Assembly: GCA_950295325.1 (NCBI GenBank)
Contig: OX485803.1
Coordinates: forward strand, 72,991,554-73,051,553
Length of the DNA: 60,000 nucleotides
Source of the DNA: Polytrichum commune
Taxonomy: Eukaryota > Streptophyta > Polytrichopsida > Polytrichales > Polytrichaceae
Direction of reading: 5' to 3'
Part shown: piece by piece, positions 12,501 through 24,400 of the stretch
Position numbering within the stretch: position 1 is the stretch's first letter
How the letters are laid out: each line of letters begins with the position of its first letter
Program-made: the position numbers and the translations under genes
Notes under the pieces: model-generated
What the model was told of the DNA's origin: nothing
Database searches by the model: none
The model's input: only the letters and a program-made list of their open reading frames with translations

Positions 12501-14087
12501 TGAATTACATCTCAAATGTAGGGTTTAAGGTATCTGCAAAGTGTGGAAGCCTAGGGGTTTAAAACTGCACAAAGAGAACCATGGTCGACACTGAGACGAC
12601 ATGACCTATCACGTGATTCTCTGGTGAAATTTAGGTCAGCAAAGAGCTCTTAAATGAATACTTTGCCGCTGCGAGGAAGGGAAGACCCATCAAGGGTTTA
12701 GGACTGGAGTTTATGAATGGTCACCGACCAATCATTCCACAGGAGCCTAGCAGACTTGTACTTCGTGATCATACATTTCAGGTATAAGAAAATTCTTTAA
12801 ACGAAGACTTTCAATGCATTAAAAGATGGAATTACAAGTTCGTGAGTGCAGGAAAGAGAAATGACGAGGTTGGTTATCCTTTTGTTACTCTCAAATAAGT
12901 TTTGACACTTCCATTTTCCTGCACTTGCAGATGTCAATCTTGCAGCTGAGAGTGTGGGGCTTGTTGGAACTTTTGGTTGCTGAGGTTAAAGGTCACATGT
13001 CGACCGGGATCTCTGAACCAGAAGCTCTCAATTCAGTAAGTTCTATATTTTATGTAACGAATGGTGTGGTTATACGATGGCATTGCAGCAATTCCCTATG
13101 AAGAGGTTTTTCGTTTCTTGTTCTAAGGGGAGTGAAGCTAACAGATTAGAGATTACAAAGCGTAACAAAATAGTGATACGACTAGCTTAAATTCCTAGAC
13201 ATGTATCGCTACATCAACTCTGTATTACTCTGATAGTCGTAAATTGTGAGACAAGATTTAAGAGATTGCAGCGATTGAGCCTAACTCATGGAATGACTGG
13301 CATTGCTTAGAGCTACCTATTGGCAGAGGAACTTGGAAAGGCGTTCTCTGAACTCTTCATACTGGACAGTTTTCTGCGAGTAGAACAGGAAACAGAAGGA
13401 CACATGAAGGTAAGACATGACCAGACTCAAATCTACTTTTTAAAAGTTTGTCAGCCCCTGTCCACCACATTTGTAGTCCAAATTCGAGGGGCATTTTCTC
13501 TGCACAATTCATAGTCTTGGCCAAACCTGCAGCAAATCTCTAGCAAGTCCTGATAATCACTAGCACCAAACACAGCTTGAACCTGAAAAGAAAGGAAAGT
13601 GTATCAACTTAGCTTCTTCCTCTACGTTTGCAGGAGCTGCTTGGATTATTAAGAACACTTTACGTGATGTCAGCGGCTGATAAAGAGACCTCCTTCTTGA
13701 GGTAAGACACAAAACTTGATGTTCTGTCTGCTCTTGTTAATTACTGATTTGACAGGTGTATATAGTATCAAATTAACAATTTACTACGATCACCAATCTC
13801 ATCAAGGTATCATGGTGTCCTACGAAAATGCTAAACCTATTTGACAGGCACTCATTAAAGCTAGAAAAGAGATCAATATTACTGAACAATTTGATTGTAC
13901 AATCTGCAGATATGGCTACTTATCACCTAAGCAGGCACAACCTGTCCACAGGGAAGTGGCTACCCTCTGTACTGAACTGCGTCCCCAGGCACTGAACCTT
14001 GTGGATGCTTTCGGTATTCCGCAACCCTTCCTCGGTGCTATAGGCTTTGATTGGGTTGAATATAATTCATGGAAAAATGTATTATAG
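9588..14087 (+). CDS. ACX3: acyl-CoA oxidase 3-like, peroxisomal
   Basis: Catalyses the first step of peroxisomal beta-oxidation: FAD-dependent oxidation of acyl-CoA to trans-2-enoyl-CoA with H2O2 release. Plant ACX3 prefers medium chains. Fourteen exons: 9588-9729, 10079-10418, 10557-10674, 10851-10958, 11108-11280, 11399-11498, 11745-11950, 12074-12209, 12349-12468, 12635-12781, 12931-13035, 13311-13409, 13634-13701, 13910-14087. All junctions are GT-AG and keep phase, giving 679 aa, the usual ACX3 length. Motifs: KRHHEKW, FAD-site [13 protein letters not shown] (189-201), [16 protein letters not shown], and FEGDN with the expected catalytic Glu at 472. The N-terminus has a PTS2-like nonapeptide RTAVLAKHL (11-19) and the C-terminus (KNVL) is not a PTS1, as expected for a PTS2-imported enzyme. 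The gene looks intact. Introns 1 and 6 contain internal duplications. Confidence 0.96.
9730..10078 (+). repeat. tandem duplication filling ACX3 intron 1
   Basis: Intron 1 is largely two diverged copies of a unit of about 160 bp. Both contain CATCTTATGAGTCA, CCTTATTTCCATTCA, CTGCAATGGAGGAATA, AAGCAATGG and TCACAAGAAGCC. The second copy has a polypurine insert (A/G only, about 9938-9974). Confidence 0.8.
11560..11752 (+). repeat. duplicated 3' end of ACX3 intron 6
   Basis: The stretch GCATATGC...GAGTTAAATGGT.TT.GGTC.ATTTTTGC occurs twice, about 110 bp apart. The first copy has lost the AG acceptor (TTTTTGCGGTG); the second carries the acceptor used for exon 7 (TTTTTGCAG at 11744). GAAATGAAG-type units are also repeated. 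Confidence 0.75.
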
Positions 14088-15009
14088 TCGATACCTCAAC
14101 AAACTGCCTACAACACTTAAGTGACTTCTTCAGGTGACTGCTGCCATGGCTAGTCGATAAAACAATTTTTTTACACTGTGACAAACATGACTTCTATTAA
14201 TGATGGAGCAGTACTGTACTGTACAAGTTATGGCCTTTCTCGGAACAAGTTACATGGAACATTAGAATAGGTTCTAAGCAACTTGACCACACAATAAATT
14301 TTTTATTTGAGTATTCAATCACCCACTGATTCTACGTGGCCATCTACCTTGAATCCTATGTGGTGGACGTTCTTGGTGCGGAACTACATTAGAATTCAGG
14401 GTTTGGGGTTTACGTAGATGCTAAGGACAAAGGTACAAGGTCGAGATCCATTTGTACTGTCCTCACTCCGATTCTGTGACTTCCCTCATTCTTTTTTCAG
14501 AGTCTCATGCCTACACCCTCATTTACAAGGAAAGCTTTGAAACACATTTTGATACTCAAGGCTGTTGCATATGAGACCAGATCAACCATTTCATCAGTTG
14601 CAAATGATATGTCGAACTAACTTGGGGATTCCAGACCAGATGTATGTATAGCTATAACAAGCTGACACTATTTCAAGAGGCTACTTCTGAGGGCCCGAAA
14701 TAAAGTAGCACTTTCTCAAGGCCTCTTGTACAAGATGTGCACAGATGATTACCATAAAGTTCATGTCTGGTTCATCAATTGAGGGGAAAACAATCAAATC
14801 ATTGAGGGAAAAAGAACACGAGGGCTGCAAGATTGTTACTTGTTCATTAAACATTGCAGAAATATACTTATCAAATATAATACACCTGATTGTTTAGATT
14901 TCCGGCAGATATGAACTGTTGTTCACTTCCCTCAAATCAGCTTGAATTTGAGGGGAGCTGTATTTCCTTTTGGGCATGTTAAATCAGAAAACTAGAGTGG
15001 TGGATTGTA
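14088..15009. other. convergent intergenic region
   Basis: Lies between the 3' ends of ACX3 (+) and the LRR gene (-). It holds the ACX3 3' UTR; no further gene or repeat was recognised. Confidence 0.45.
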
Positions 15010-15531
15010 TTTAGGCAGGACAAGTGGGGAGTGGAGCACCGCAGAGCTTATGGATGCCTGGATGGACAGTGGACACGACTTGCCGGCTAGGAATAGCTGG
15101 ACATCGCCGAGCTTGCCATAAAATCTACCTACATAAACCCACACTTCGCTGGCTCAAACCGTAACATCCAGACAGAAAAAATGATACCTGATAAGGAGAT
15201 TGACGACAAAAGGCATGGCAAAATGTTAAGAGTGTTCACAATATTCTGATTCCCTTGCATGTAAGTATCACTCGAGAATCCCCACACAAAAATAGAGTGA
15301 TAGATTTGATTCAGGCTGGGCAAGTGGAGATTGGGGCACCACAGATCTTGAGATTCCAAAGTGCTATCTGTACTCATAAATCCACACTTGGCTGGCTTAA
15401 ACCGCAAATCCAGAACAGAAAGCCGATACTCGAAGAGAAGACCGACCCTTTACAAAAGGCATGGCAAAATGTTTACTGTTCACAATTTTCTGATATTCTT
15501 ACATGTAGGTCTCATGAAAATCCCCCCAAGT
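15010..15531 (-). repeat. two extra, decayed copies of the LRR gene 3' end
   Basis: Starting near 15,010 and near 15,312, the sequence repeats the last coding codons of the LRR gene (CAAGTGGGGAGTGG.GCACC around its stop) plus about 150-200 bp of 3' flank. The shared flank contains CACACTT.GCTGGCT.AAACCG, AAAAGGCATGGCAAAATGTT and TTCACAAT.TTCTGAT. Spacing of the copies is about 302 and 220 bp. They are non-coding remnants. Confidence 0.8.
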
Positions 15532-17473
15532 TTAGGGTGGGCAAGTGGGGAGTGGGGCACCGCAGAGCTTGGGATTGCCTGGACGGAAAGCAGATACAGG
15601 CTTGCCGCTTAACCCCGCAGGGATGTGATTGGCAAGCTTGTTGCCAGCCAGGAAGAGCTGGACGTTGCCAAGCTTGCCATATTGCACAGGGATGTTACCC
15701 GAATGTGCATTGAAAGAGAGATCCAGCACTTTGAGGCTCCGCAAACTCGTGGGCCACACGGGCAGTCCACCGGTAGCCTTGAAGTTGGAGTTCATCCGCA
15801 CCTCCTCGAGAGCAGGCAATGATCCCAAGCACGCAGGTCCGATGGTGGTGAGCTCACTCTGGGAGAATTCGAACTTGATGAGCTTGGACAGCTTGCACAG
15901 CCCCGAAGGCAGGCCAATGTTGATGTGAGTGCCGCTGATGACGAGAATCTCGAGGTTTGTGAACAGGCTGATCTCATTGGGTAGGCTGCCTCCGTTTGAA
16001 CCTCGGTTGCCGATGTGACCATTCCGAATCACAATTTCACGGAGGAACAGCTTCGACAGTTGTGCGAAGGGAAATGGGCTGTTCCATGCCACATTGGTGG
16101 TGTGGAAGATGACCATCTGGTTCAGCTTTGCAAGTGCTTCTCCTGCCTTCACACTGGCGGATGCGTCATTAGGGTTGATGGTGAGAGTTTGGCCGTGAGT
16201 GGGGTCGGCCAGCTCAATTTCTACAGCACCCACTCCTGACCTGCTGCACAAAACTCCCTGTGTCACCAACCACATTCAAGTTCGTTAGAGAGATCTTGAA
16301 TCTTCATGCAGTCTGTGAGACTCACAATCCGTACGAGAAAAGAAACGAAGTTGCCATTGCCATACACGTGTTACGAGACCAGTGTGGTTTCACTTTTCTA
16401 CGCCAGACTTTGCAAGTGATGCTATCATCCATTACGTCGGTGAAGACATGGTTGTCACTTTCGTATTCTTTTTCTAATAAGAAGACCTCGTATCAGTGAC
16501 CAAAAGTTTCAAGCACTCTCTCAGTATGGCTTCACTTATCTACGCCAGAATTTGCAAGTGATAGTTCCAAAGTGATGCTATCATCCATTACGTCGGTGAT
16601 GACATGCTTGACACTTTCGTACTCTTTTTCTAATAAGAAGACCTCGTATCAGTGACCAAAAGCTACAAGCACTCTCTCTAACATTGGAACTTAAGAAACT
16701 TGAGCAATCCTGACAACTTGGTTGAGCCTCTGTGCAAGCCAGCCACAGCACTCAGGTTTGCGAACTAGTTGAGCATTTTAGCTCTAAAGATTGTGGTATT
16801 GTGGCATTGAAAATAAAGGCGGCACTTGTAGACTCTCTCTGGAGTGCAATGTTCATGTGTATTGTGGAAGCAGGCAAGTAAGCAAGTGGATTTCTCGCTA
16901 GAAGTGATTCTAGAGAATGTTTTTAAAAAAAAAAAAAATTTGAACAGAGCGTAATGCTATCATCCATTACGTTCTGCTGCTGTGAGTGTTTTCGGTGATG
17001 ACACGCTAATTATTCCCGTACTCTGGTATTAATAAGGAGACCTCGTACCAGTGATGTAAAGTTTCAAGCAGCCTCTCAAATTTGGAGTTGAAAACTTTGA
17101 AAGATCCTGTCAAACCTGGGCATCGGTGCAGTTGTATAACTGTTGAAATGCTTCACCGTTTCGGCATAGAAGAATGAAGGCAAGTCTTGTACACTGTCTG
17201 GAGTGCAATGTGTGTATCGTGGAAATAGGCAACTATGCAAGTGGAGTTCTCGCTAGAAGGTGTTCTTCGAGGCAAACTCACCTTCCAGCCGCAGCATGAG
17301 TCCTTGCTATCTGCGCTCCATGTTGCAAGGTCACCTCTGTAATCGATGAAGTTGGCTTTGAAGTCCAACAATGCTTGCCTTTCAGCCACACTGCACTGCG
17401 CCATGGCTCCATAGCTCAGGCAGCTGCAGAGCAAGAGGCTGAGCACAACTGCAACTCTGCTTCTCCCCTCCAT
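15532..17473 (-). CDS. secreted leucine-rich-repeat protein
   Basis: Two exons: 17473-17282 (64 codons) and 16257-15532 (stop included), joined in phase 0 across a 1024-nt GT-AG intron that splits the CCGWKGVLC motif. The product is 305 aa. Residues 1-26 form a signal peptide ending at AMAQ. An LRRNT_2 cap follows (AERQALLDFKANF, CCGW). Then come LRRs with LPNEISLFTNLEILVISG, LGSLPALEEVRM, LRSLKVLDLSFN and GNIPVQYGKLGNVQLFLAGN. The cap ends in GNPKLCGAPLPTCPP. There is no membrane segment and no kinase, so it resembles short apoplastic LRR proteins such as polygalacturonase-inhibitor or DRT100-like proteins; an exact subfamily is not claimed. The gene is convergent with ACX3. Its 3' end is triplicated downstream and its intron contains repeats. 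Confidence 0.88.
16376..17265 (-). repeat. imperfect repeats expanding the LRR-gene intron
   Basis: The intron contains three related blocks (about 16,376-16,521, 16,522-16,920 and 16,950-17,265). Each has a form of ATGCTATCATCCATTACGT, then TAATAAG.AGACCTCGTA.CAGTGA and CAAGCA.CTCTC. The second and third blocks also share GGAGTGCAATGT and AAGTGGA.TTCTCGCTAGAAG over more than 300 bp. The intron therefore grew by local duplication. Confidence 0.8.
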
Positions 17474-20400
17474 TGCTGCAATCCTTCACCGAATTCTTCG
17501 AAGGTACCAAAGGGTGAACCTGCATCCGCACCCGGGTGGAAAAAACGTCAACCTTCTGAGCACCACACGCGAGGACATTGCAACTACGATTGCAAATCTC
17601 AAGTGGGGATCGCACCAAAGAGTTTCACGTGATTCCTGACCTCCTAACGCAAAGTCCAAGCTCATATTGTTCAATGATCATTTTCTTTCAAACCACCCAG
17701 CTACACAAAAGAAGTTCGCTTAGACGCCAGCTGACGACCAATACAACTAGTAGCTCCCAAACGAGGTAAACCTGCATGCCACTGCGCTCATCCACCTTAT
17801 CCGCGAAGATTCTATGTCTTTTGTATGTCTACTTACAATTGCAAGCGAGAAAGCAAGCCCGCACGGTTTCCCCCTTGCCAGGAACTGGTGGAGCGACAAA
17901 CCAGGCCACTCGTCACATCGGTCGACATCGCACAACCACAAACCAAAAGAAAACTATGAAAATGAAAGACAACCCAATTTGCTCCTGCCTAATTTAGCTC
18001 ACATAAAAATGTTGGACCACAGTCAGTCGGTCGTTCATCACCCACACATCAAACCATCGATCCCAGCATCACATCCCAAAGCTCTGACAGCGCAGATGAA
18101 ATGAGGGGTTCATGCTCAAGAAACAGAGCGAAATCTCAGCTAACTAAGTTAAGGTAAGTAGTGCGCAAACCTGGATGTTGAACTTGCTGCTTCTGTCAAT
18201 CCACGAGCAACAGCATCATATAGACAGGTCCTATCTTGACAAGCAATGCCCAGTTCCGGTATGTAACGCTCATCAGTGAGTCCACCTGAAATGAGGAGTG
18301 GAGGTCTCGTCCGTTGATGGCAGGACGCTGAGCATGAGTAGGATGTAAGTAAGTCAACATGAGGTCTGACAGATCTTAACATTCCAAGACGACGAAGAAG
18401 GAGATGTGGCGGGGCGTTCTGAGAGTCTGCAAGTCGATGCTCAGATCCTCAGAGCCAGAACACACAGTATGGGGATACATACCCTACTGTTCCTCCCTCT
18501 TTACTATTAAGATGTGGTTGGTTGCGTAATGAAGTAATAATTGTCGTATTATCTGAATGTCGTATTCTCGGTAACTGTCTCGGGGACATTTTTTTTTGAC
18601 ATAATCGGTTGAAATCCTAGAGTTTCTAAGTCCAACCGGTTTCATGTTGTGATCTATTGGATTTTCTTTATTAAGTTGAAATATGTTTCTTAAACTCTTC
18701 TAAAATGATCTTCTAGACTCTTCTAGATTCTTCTAAAGTGATCGGTAATTTGTCCAAAGTCTTGAACTTCAATTGGTTTATTTTTGAAGCTCAACCGGTG
18801 CATGTGTGAACTAGCGGTCAATTCTCCCCGTTCATTGCTTAATTACATGACATTTTGGCCTCAAATGTTGTATTATCAAGGTTTTTTTTAATAAAAATGG
18901 CATATTTCAGTGTAAATTTTTGTGTACATAATGAAGGTACATAAATATGAATGAACATTTGTATTGAAAATTAAAAATTTACAACATTTTCCAAGGTTCC
19001 CTTGCATGTTCCAAAGTACTAATCACATATGAACCTAAGAATATATGTGGGTCCCATCACAAATGCACCTTCATTTCCTCCATTATATGACAAATCGGAT
19101 CTATAAAATTGTCGTATTATAAACATCATAGTCATAGTATGGAGGCAAATTAACACTAGAAGTTTGGTCAACGGGGCATGCGTCGAATAGCCAAGGTGTC
19201 ATATCAGCGAGCGTGGTAATATGGAGGGTACATATATGCATATCCAGGAGATAGACATTGATGATGGTGGACTGCCAGAGGAGTCCAAGAGCGTTCCATA
19301 TTGCATAGCTTGCAGTTGTAATAATTAAAGTATCCATACAAACTCAAGTTACACTTAGACAAGGACGGTGAGCTTAATTGTAAATGAGGTGGTTACTTAC
19401 ATGTGAGAGAGTTTATGGGTGGTGTAAGAAGCGGCATGATGTACAATTTTGCTTCTTAACTTAAGTAGATCACAAATCTGCAACTAAATCTATTTAGAGA
19501 ACATCAAGTCGAAAAGCATAAGGTATATCTGCGGGTGACATGGTGTTATTCGATTACTTTCTTAATCAGAGTTCCCATGTATTTAATAGGTGTGTGGTTA
19601 CGTGAGGAGGAAAGAAAAAAAAACCATTAAGACACATGTTTTAAAGAGATTGGATAGTGTCTTCATGATTTATTCAGTATTCCACACTCAATAATGAACA
19701 CATTGGGAGAACCTATGTATTCAATTAAGGTATCAACAAACATGCACTTTCGATAAGCATAACAAAATAAAGGGAGGTTCGATTTTCAATCATGTTTTTG
19801 TTCATACTTCATTACAATGATATACTAATGTATCCTAAGTTTTATTGTGTCAACATAATTGGTACAAGTTGGAGACACATGAAAGCAAACCAAATGACAC
19901 CCACACACCTTAATCTCTTCACACCATATTTCAACATTACATCATGCACTTCTATACCTACATCAAATTCCACCTTCTGAAGACAAACAATGCGTGACTA
20001 TATATAAAAGCTAGTCGTCCAATCTGCAACAATGGCGGAGTTTTTGCCTTGGAGACTGAAGTTTTTAGAGCGTAAGGCCCATCCCCACCTAGCTTTACTA
20101 ATTGACCAAAGTCTTTCTTAAAAACAAAGTAAACCCAGGTATGGCGGAGGCACCTCAACTATCCTAGTGCACCTACAAGAACTTGCTCCAAAGATTTTCA
20201 AGTAGATTCTAGTTAAGTAGCTTTCACATATGTTCATTGTTCTATCTACCAAGCAATGAGTCACATGTTGGATACTTTTTGAAGCAAGGCCTAAATGCCT
20301 TTCCACTCATCTACCGTACCATCGGTTTTTGTTAATGGAGCTCCTCGTGCCCTCATAACTCACTCAATCTCAAAACAACCAATCACAAGGGCCGGAGGCG

Positions 20401-20626
20401 ACACTTTTGGAGGTCCTACATTCTTGCCTCATCTCTAGCTACCAATCAGGAGGAGGGTCTGTGCTCAAGGCTTAAACCTCCGTTTTAAAACCATCCCACG
20501 TCCTTTACCAACTAGACTCATGACTAGATAGCGACGATGGTGTGGATGCCATGTTTACAAAACGAACTTTGAGGGCTAAGTGAGGTCCTGCTAAAAGTCA
20601 GGTGGGAAGGGGGTAATTTCATTATT
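17474..20626. other. upstream of LRR gene and intergenic DNA
   Basis: The first 300 bases are probable 5' UTR and promoter of the minus-strand LRR gene. From 18,480 on, the sequence is AT-rich and non-coding. A segment at about 18,740-18,850 (GTCTTGAACTTCAA...GGTT, CAACCGGT) weakly resembles the 143-bp repeat at 40.7-41.3 kb. ORFs around 19,960-20,300 have no recognisable domain. Confidence 0.4.
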
Positions 20627-20650
20627 ACTCACTCACTCACTCACTCACTC
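20627..20650. repeat. (ACTC)6 microsatellite
   Basis: Six perfect ACTC units in a row. Confidence 0.95.
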
Positions 20651-21720
20651 AATTAACTTCATGTGACTTATTGGAGTCTCTGGACAGATGAGTCATTCCT
20701 CTCCATAATAAAACCATCTGGAATGCCATCAACTCTAAACTGATGGACTAGACTGTATTATATATACCCGAGAATTGATTGCACTGCCTTCATATTTACA
20801 CCAGCTTTTGCAAGCTGGATGGGCGAGACTAACTACTAATTAATGCCACGGTAAGCAGGCTATAAATGCGTTGCATCGGCTACCGGACCCGATGAGCCTG
20901 CAGGCAATCTAATCGTCCGGCCATATCTGGGGCCAGTGGGAAGTCATTGGCTCCAGGGTACCACAGATTAAAGCAACGGCGTCAGCCCCCTGGCGGATCC
21001 AGCAGCCCACAATGTAGACTCATTCAAAAGACCGACCCCCCTTTCCCCAGTCAGTCACGTCGCTCAATGCTCTAAGGGCCCGGACCATGGAAGATGGCGT
21101 TTGTCCATGGTCCGACTTCATAGAAAATTAGTTTTGAGAGTCATGGGCCCCTCACTAGGTGTAAACCGAATGTGGACCAAGAGGAAAGACCTTGCCATGG
21201 GCCCTTGCCTTTTCCGACCAGACCACTTGATCTCTTTCCTCTCTCAGCGCAAAACCCGTTGGACCATGCCAGTGCATTTACTAGGCTTCAAAAATTATAT
21301 TTTTGAGACCTTGACCTTCATGGTCCCTCTGTGTCGCAACCCTTGCTAGCCCTCCTTGACCATCTTGCCAATTTTCGTTTCTAGCAAAGGTTACGAGCGC
21401 TAACCATTCGCATTCCGCCATGCTAATGGATAGCTCCTCTTACCCCGGACCAATAGTTCATAGGAGGGAACCAACCCTCCTACTTTGCTTTCGGGACTCA
21501 CCCCTTAATCGGTAACCCATTTCCCCAATGTGGACTTCCATCCATGGAAGTCCAATCCTGTGTTGATCATCGCGTTGCCGGAGCAACACTACAACAACCC
21601 GAACCATACTAGGCAACTATGGCCTCACAATAGGCCAAAGCCCATGGAGGCCTTGCCGTTCGGCCTCGGGTGGGTGAGGCCACACCACCTCACCCATATA
21701 AGCCTCTAGGACTTCACGCG
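20651..21720. other. GC-rich, repeat-like block
   Basis: Base composition rises clearly above the AT-rich flanks. There are short palindromic stretches such as the GGACCATGG / CCATGGTCC pair at 21,080-21,115, but no coding region. The block runs into the large palindrome and looks like transposon or LTR-derived DNA; the family could not be assigned. Confidence 0.4.
21695..21704 (+). promoter_or_regulatory. possible TATA box beside palindrome
   Basis: CATATAAGCC lies about 25 bp before the left arm of the palindrome, in GC-rich DNA. It could be an LTR promoter. Sequence match only. Confidence 0.25.
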
Positions 21721-22189
21721 GGGCCCCTCCTCGGCACTAGGCGCTCCTCGTTTGTGAGGAGTTGCCGCTGCCCGGCTGCCCGAGACTCTGCTGCCCCCGA
21801 GACTCTGTCTGCTGCCCGACTCTGTCGGCTGCCCTCGACTTTGCCCGGCCCAAAAGTCCCTATTCCAAATTCAAATTATCAGATTTCTAATTCTACATTA
21901 ATCTTTCCATGAGCTTAATTAACTAACAATTTGAAACAAGTTTAAACCCTTCAAAGTTTAGACTTTGAACTTGTTTCAAATTGTTAGTTAATTAAGCTCA
22001 TGGAAAGATTAATGTAGAATTAGAAATCTGATAATTTGAATTTGGAATAGGGACTTTTGGGCCGGGCAAAGTCGAGGGCAGCCGACAGAGTCGGGCAGCA
22101 GACAGAGTCTCGGGGGCAGCAGAGTCTCGGGCAGCCGGGCAGCGGCAACTCCTCACAAACGAGGAGCGCCTAGTGCCGAGGGGGGCCCC
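21721..22189. repeat. near-perfect palindrome, 222-bp arms
   Basis: The left arm (21,721-21,942) and right arm (21,968-22,189) are reverse complements around a centre at 21,955. I found two mismatches, both near the outer ends (21,724 and 21,728), and no gaps. The 25-nt spacer contains a smaller CAAAGT/ACTTTG hairpin. The outer half of each arm is GC-rich with CTGCCCGA-type repeats and the inner half is AT-rich. Open frames in the two arms are mirror images and are not genes. Confidence 0.95.
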
Positions 22190-23602
22190 TACCCCACCGT
22201 CAACCAACCTCTTGTCTCCCTACCAAGAGTTGGGGCCAAGTGGACATTTTCCTTTAGCTGCTGGGCCTAGAACCCCCCAGCAGCTTCAGACCATCATAAC
22301 TTCCTTGTATGATGTCTGATCATAACAACCAACCACTCCATCCTCATCTACGCTTCACGTAGATGCCGATGGACTCCTCACTTGCTCCATTCGAGCAAGT
22401 CTTGAGGAAGTTATGCCTGTTTGAACCTTGGCAGTCCCGGGAATCCCTCCCAGGCACTGCTGTACCAGGGCGCTGTCCCGGGACAGCGCCCCACTCAAAT
22501 GGCCATAACTCCTAGCTCACACCTCCGATTGAGGTGTTCTTGAGCATTCTAGAATCACCACGCCATGAGCTACGCATAGCTCATGGCCTTGCCCTTGTGC
22601 CTCCTAGTCTTCGTGGGTGGGAGGCGCTCCCAACGCCCGGGGCCCTCACCCACACTAGGATCACTTGGGCCCTCTCACCAACGGTGCCACAAGTCCCGGG
22701 TGTCACTCCGGGGTCCCCCTTGTGCCCATGGTGTTTCGGGCACTCCTCATGGAGAGGTGCGCGACACTCTGCCATTTTACCTCTAGTGTAAACCGAAGTT
22801 GTCCCGGGACGACTTCCGCAAGCCAATCAACGCTCTTAGATCGCCATGGGACAACTTCATGGTCCATGGTGTAAACCGGCGCTAAGAGTGTGCGATACAA
22901 GATCGGACTGAGGGCCGCTTCACACACGAGACTGTGAGCCCGTGACCATTACACCTCAAGCACTCTCATTGGTGGGGAAAGGCGGAGCCGGTCCAAGTTC
23001 ACTACTTCACACTACGCTTCAGGGACTAACATAGCACGTGAATGCAAGATGGATGTAAACGTCTACATGGATTCCTACACGGCACCGAATGGATCATGTT
23101 TCATGCAAACTTGGATTATTTTCAAAACCCATCTCTTGGAGGTCGGCCTAATATAAAACCAGGAGACCATGGCACTCCAAATGCTCACAACCGTTGGTTT
23201 ATTCCACTCTATTTTATCATACGTGAGGACCACCCGCATGAGTGGAAACTCATTGAAGTAACATTTGGTCGAAGGACCAGTCACATATGACTTCACACTA
23301 CACTTGAGGAGGGGGGGGGGGTCCGTGACCACACTAGCTACATCATGATGTTGGAGGTGTGTTGGGACGACGGCCTTTGGACACTTCCATGTGGGCTCTC
23401 ACAATTTCATGGTCACGGCTCTTGGCTCGTGTGTACTGTGGTCCTGACATGAAATGCAATGCAATGCAGGGCAGTGCAATTGCTACAGGAGGCTGGCCGC
23501 CTGCAGGTGTAAATGAAGGCTCCGATGAAACTTATCTCTAGAGCATGCTCATTGCATGCCATGGCGGCTGATCATGTGGAGCGATAACCTGGCGCCGCAG
23601 CC
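22190..23602. other. GC-rich repeat-like DNA, no gene
   Basis: Contains short palindromic elements (GCGCTGTCCCGGGACAGCGC at 22,469-22,488; GTCCCGGGAC at about 22,800). ORFs overlap on both strands as expected in GC-rich non-coding DNA. It may belong to the same mobile element as the palindrome. Confidence 0.4.
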
Positions 23603-23627
23603 AGTCTAGTCTAGTCTAGTCTAGTCT
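23603..23627. repeat. (AGTCT)5 microsatellite
   Basis: Five perfect AGTCT units. Confidence 0.95.
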
Positions 23628-23639
23628 AGCTATCATACC

Positions 23640-24400
23640 AGCTTGCCATGTGCAGGCATCAGGCAGACCGTCCTTATTCGGTTACTTTCCTCATCAGGCC
23701 ACCTATAAGGTTGAGGCACCTCTAACCGATCAAAGAGAAGAGAGTGATTAACTAGTATTTTCGAAGTGGTCAGGGTAGGTAACACATAAGGTAGAAATAC
23801 CATAACCCATGAAAATAAGGTGATTTGCTCGCATTGAAGATCTGGTCTGACAATCATGAGATACTTTTCCAAGATAGACGAGAAGGATTCATGAAGAATG
23901 CAAGTTGTTTCATATTTTTTTGCCCTATACAAAAATTGCTACAATTTTTCAAAGTGGAAACTTGTCCAACTCCCTACTCGTTCACTAGATTCTCCCTACA
24001 CCGAACACGGTAATCCGCATTTCCATATAGAACATCGCCTAAATCGGTTACCTCATGAGTACATTAACACTTGACTCCCATTGGCTACACTAAGTGTACA
24101 CGCATTGAAGTTGTCGTTGAGCCATGATCCGTTTTAGAAATGGCACTTCACCATTATGACGGCGGTCTAGTGCATGGCTAGAGGGTGGTTAACCGCTTAT
24201 GGTATTTCTACTTTACTAGTTGATCTGTAGGTGAACCCATAACCACTCATCTAAGTGCTGAGGCATGGTTATGATAGTTGTCAAAAGTCTTATGAGGGTA
24301 ATCGATCACGAGCCGCCACTACATAAACTGGAACTCCGTTTACTTACAAATTATAGATCTCATCCATATCAGCATTACATGACTGTAGTGAGCGGTTGAA
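23640..24400 (-). repeat. dispersed repeat, copy 1 (inverted to 47.5-47.85 kb)
   Basis: Its reverse complement matches 47,500-47,850 over several blocks: GATTACCCTCATAAGA.TTTTGACAACT, GAGTGGTTATGGGTT, TTATGTGTTACC and GGTGCCTCAACCTTA-type stretches. The family is unidentified and non-coding. Confidence 0.75.

Noticed and set aside
15255-15713. 152-codon plus-strand ORF
   Set aside because: It is antisense to the LRR gene 3' end and its decayed copies; no family resemblance.
21670-22207. Two mirror-image ORFs encoding the same peptide
   Set aside because: They arise from the palindrome arms; composition is repeat-like with no start context or motif.
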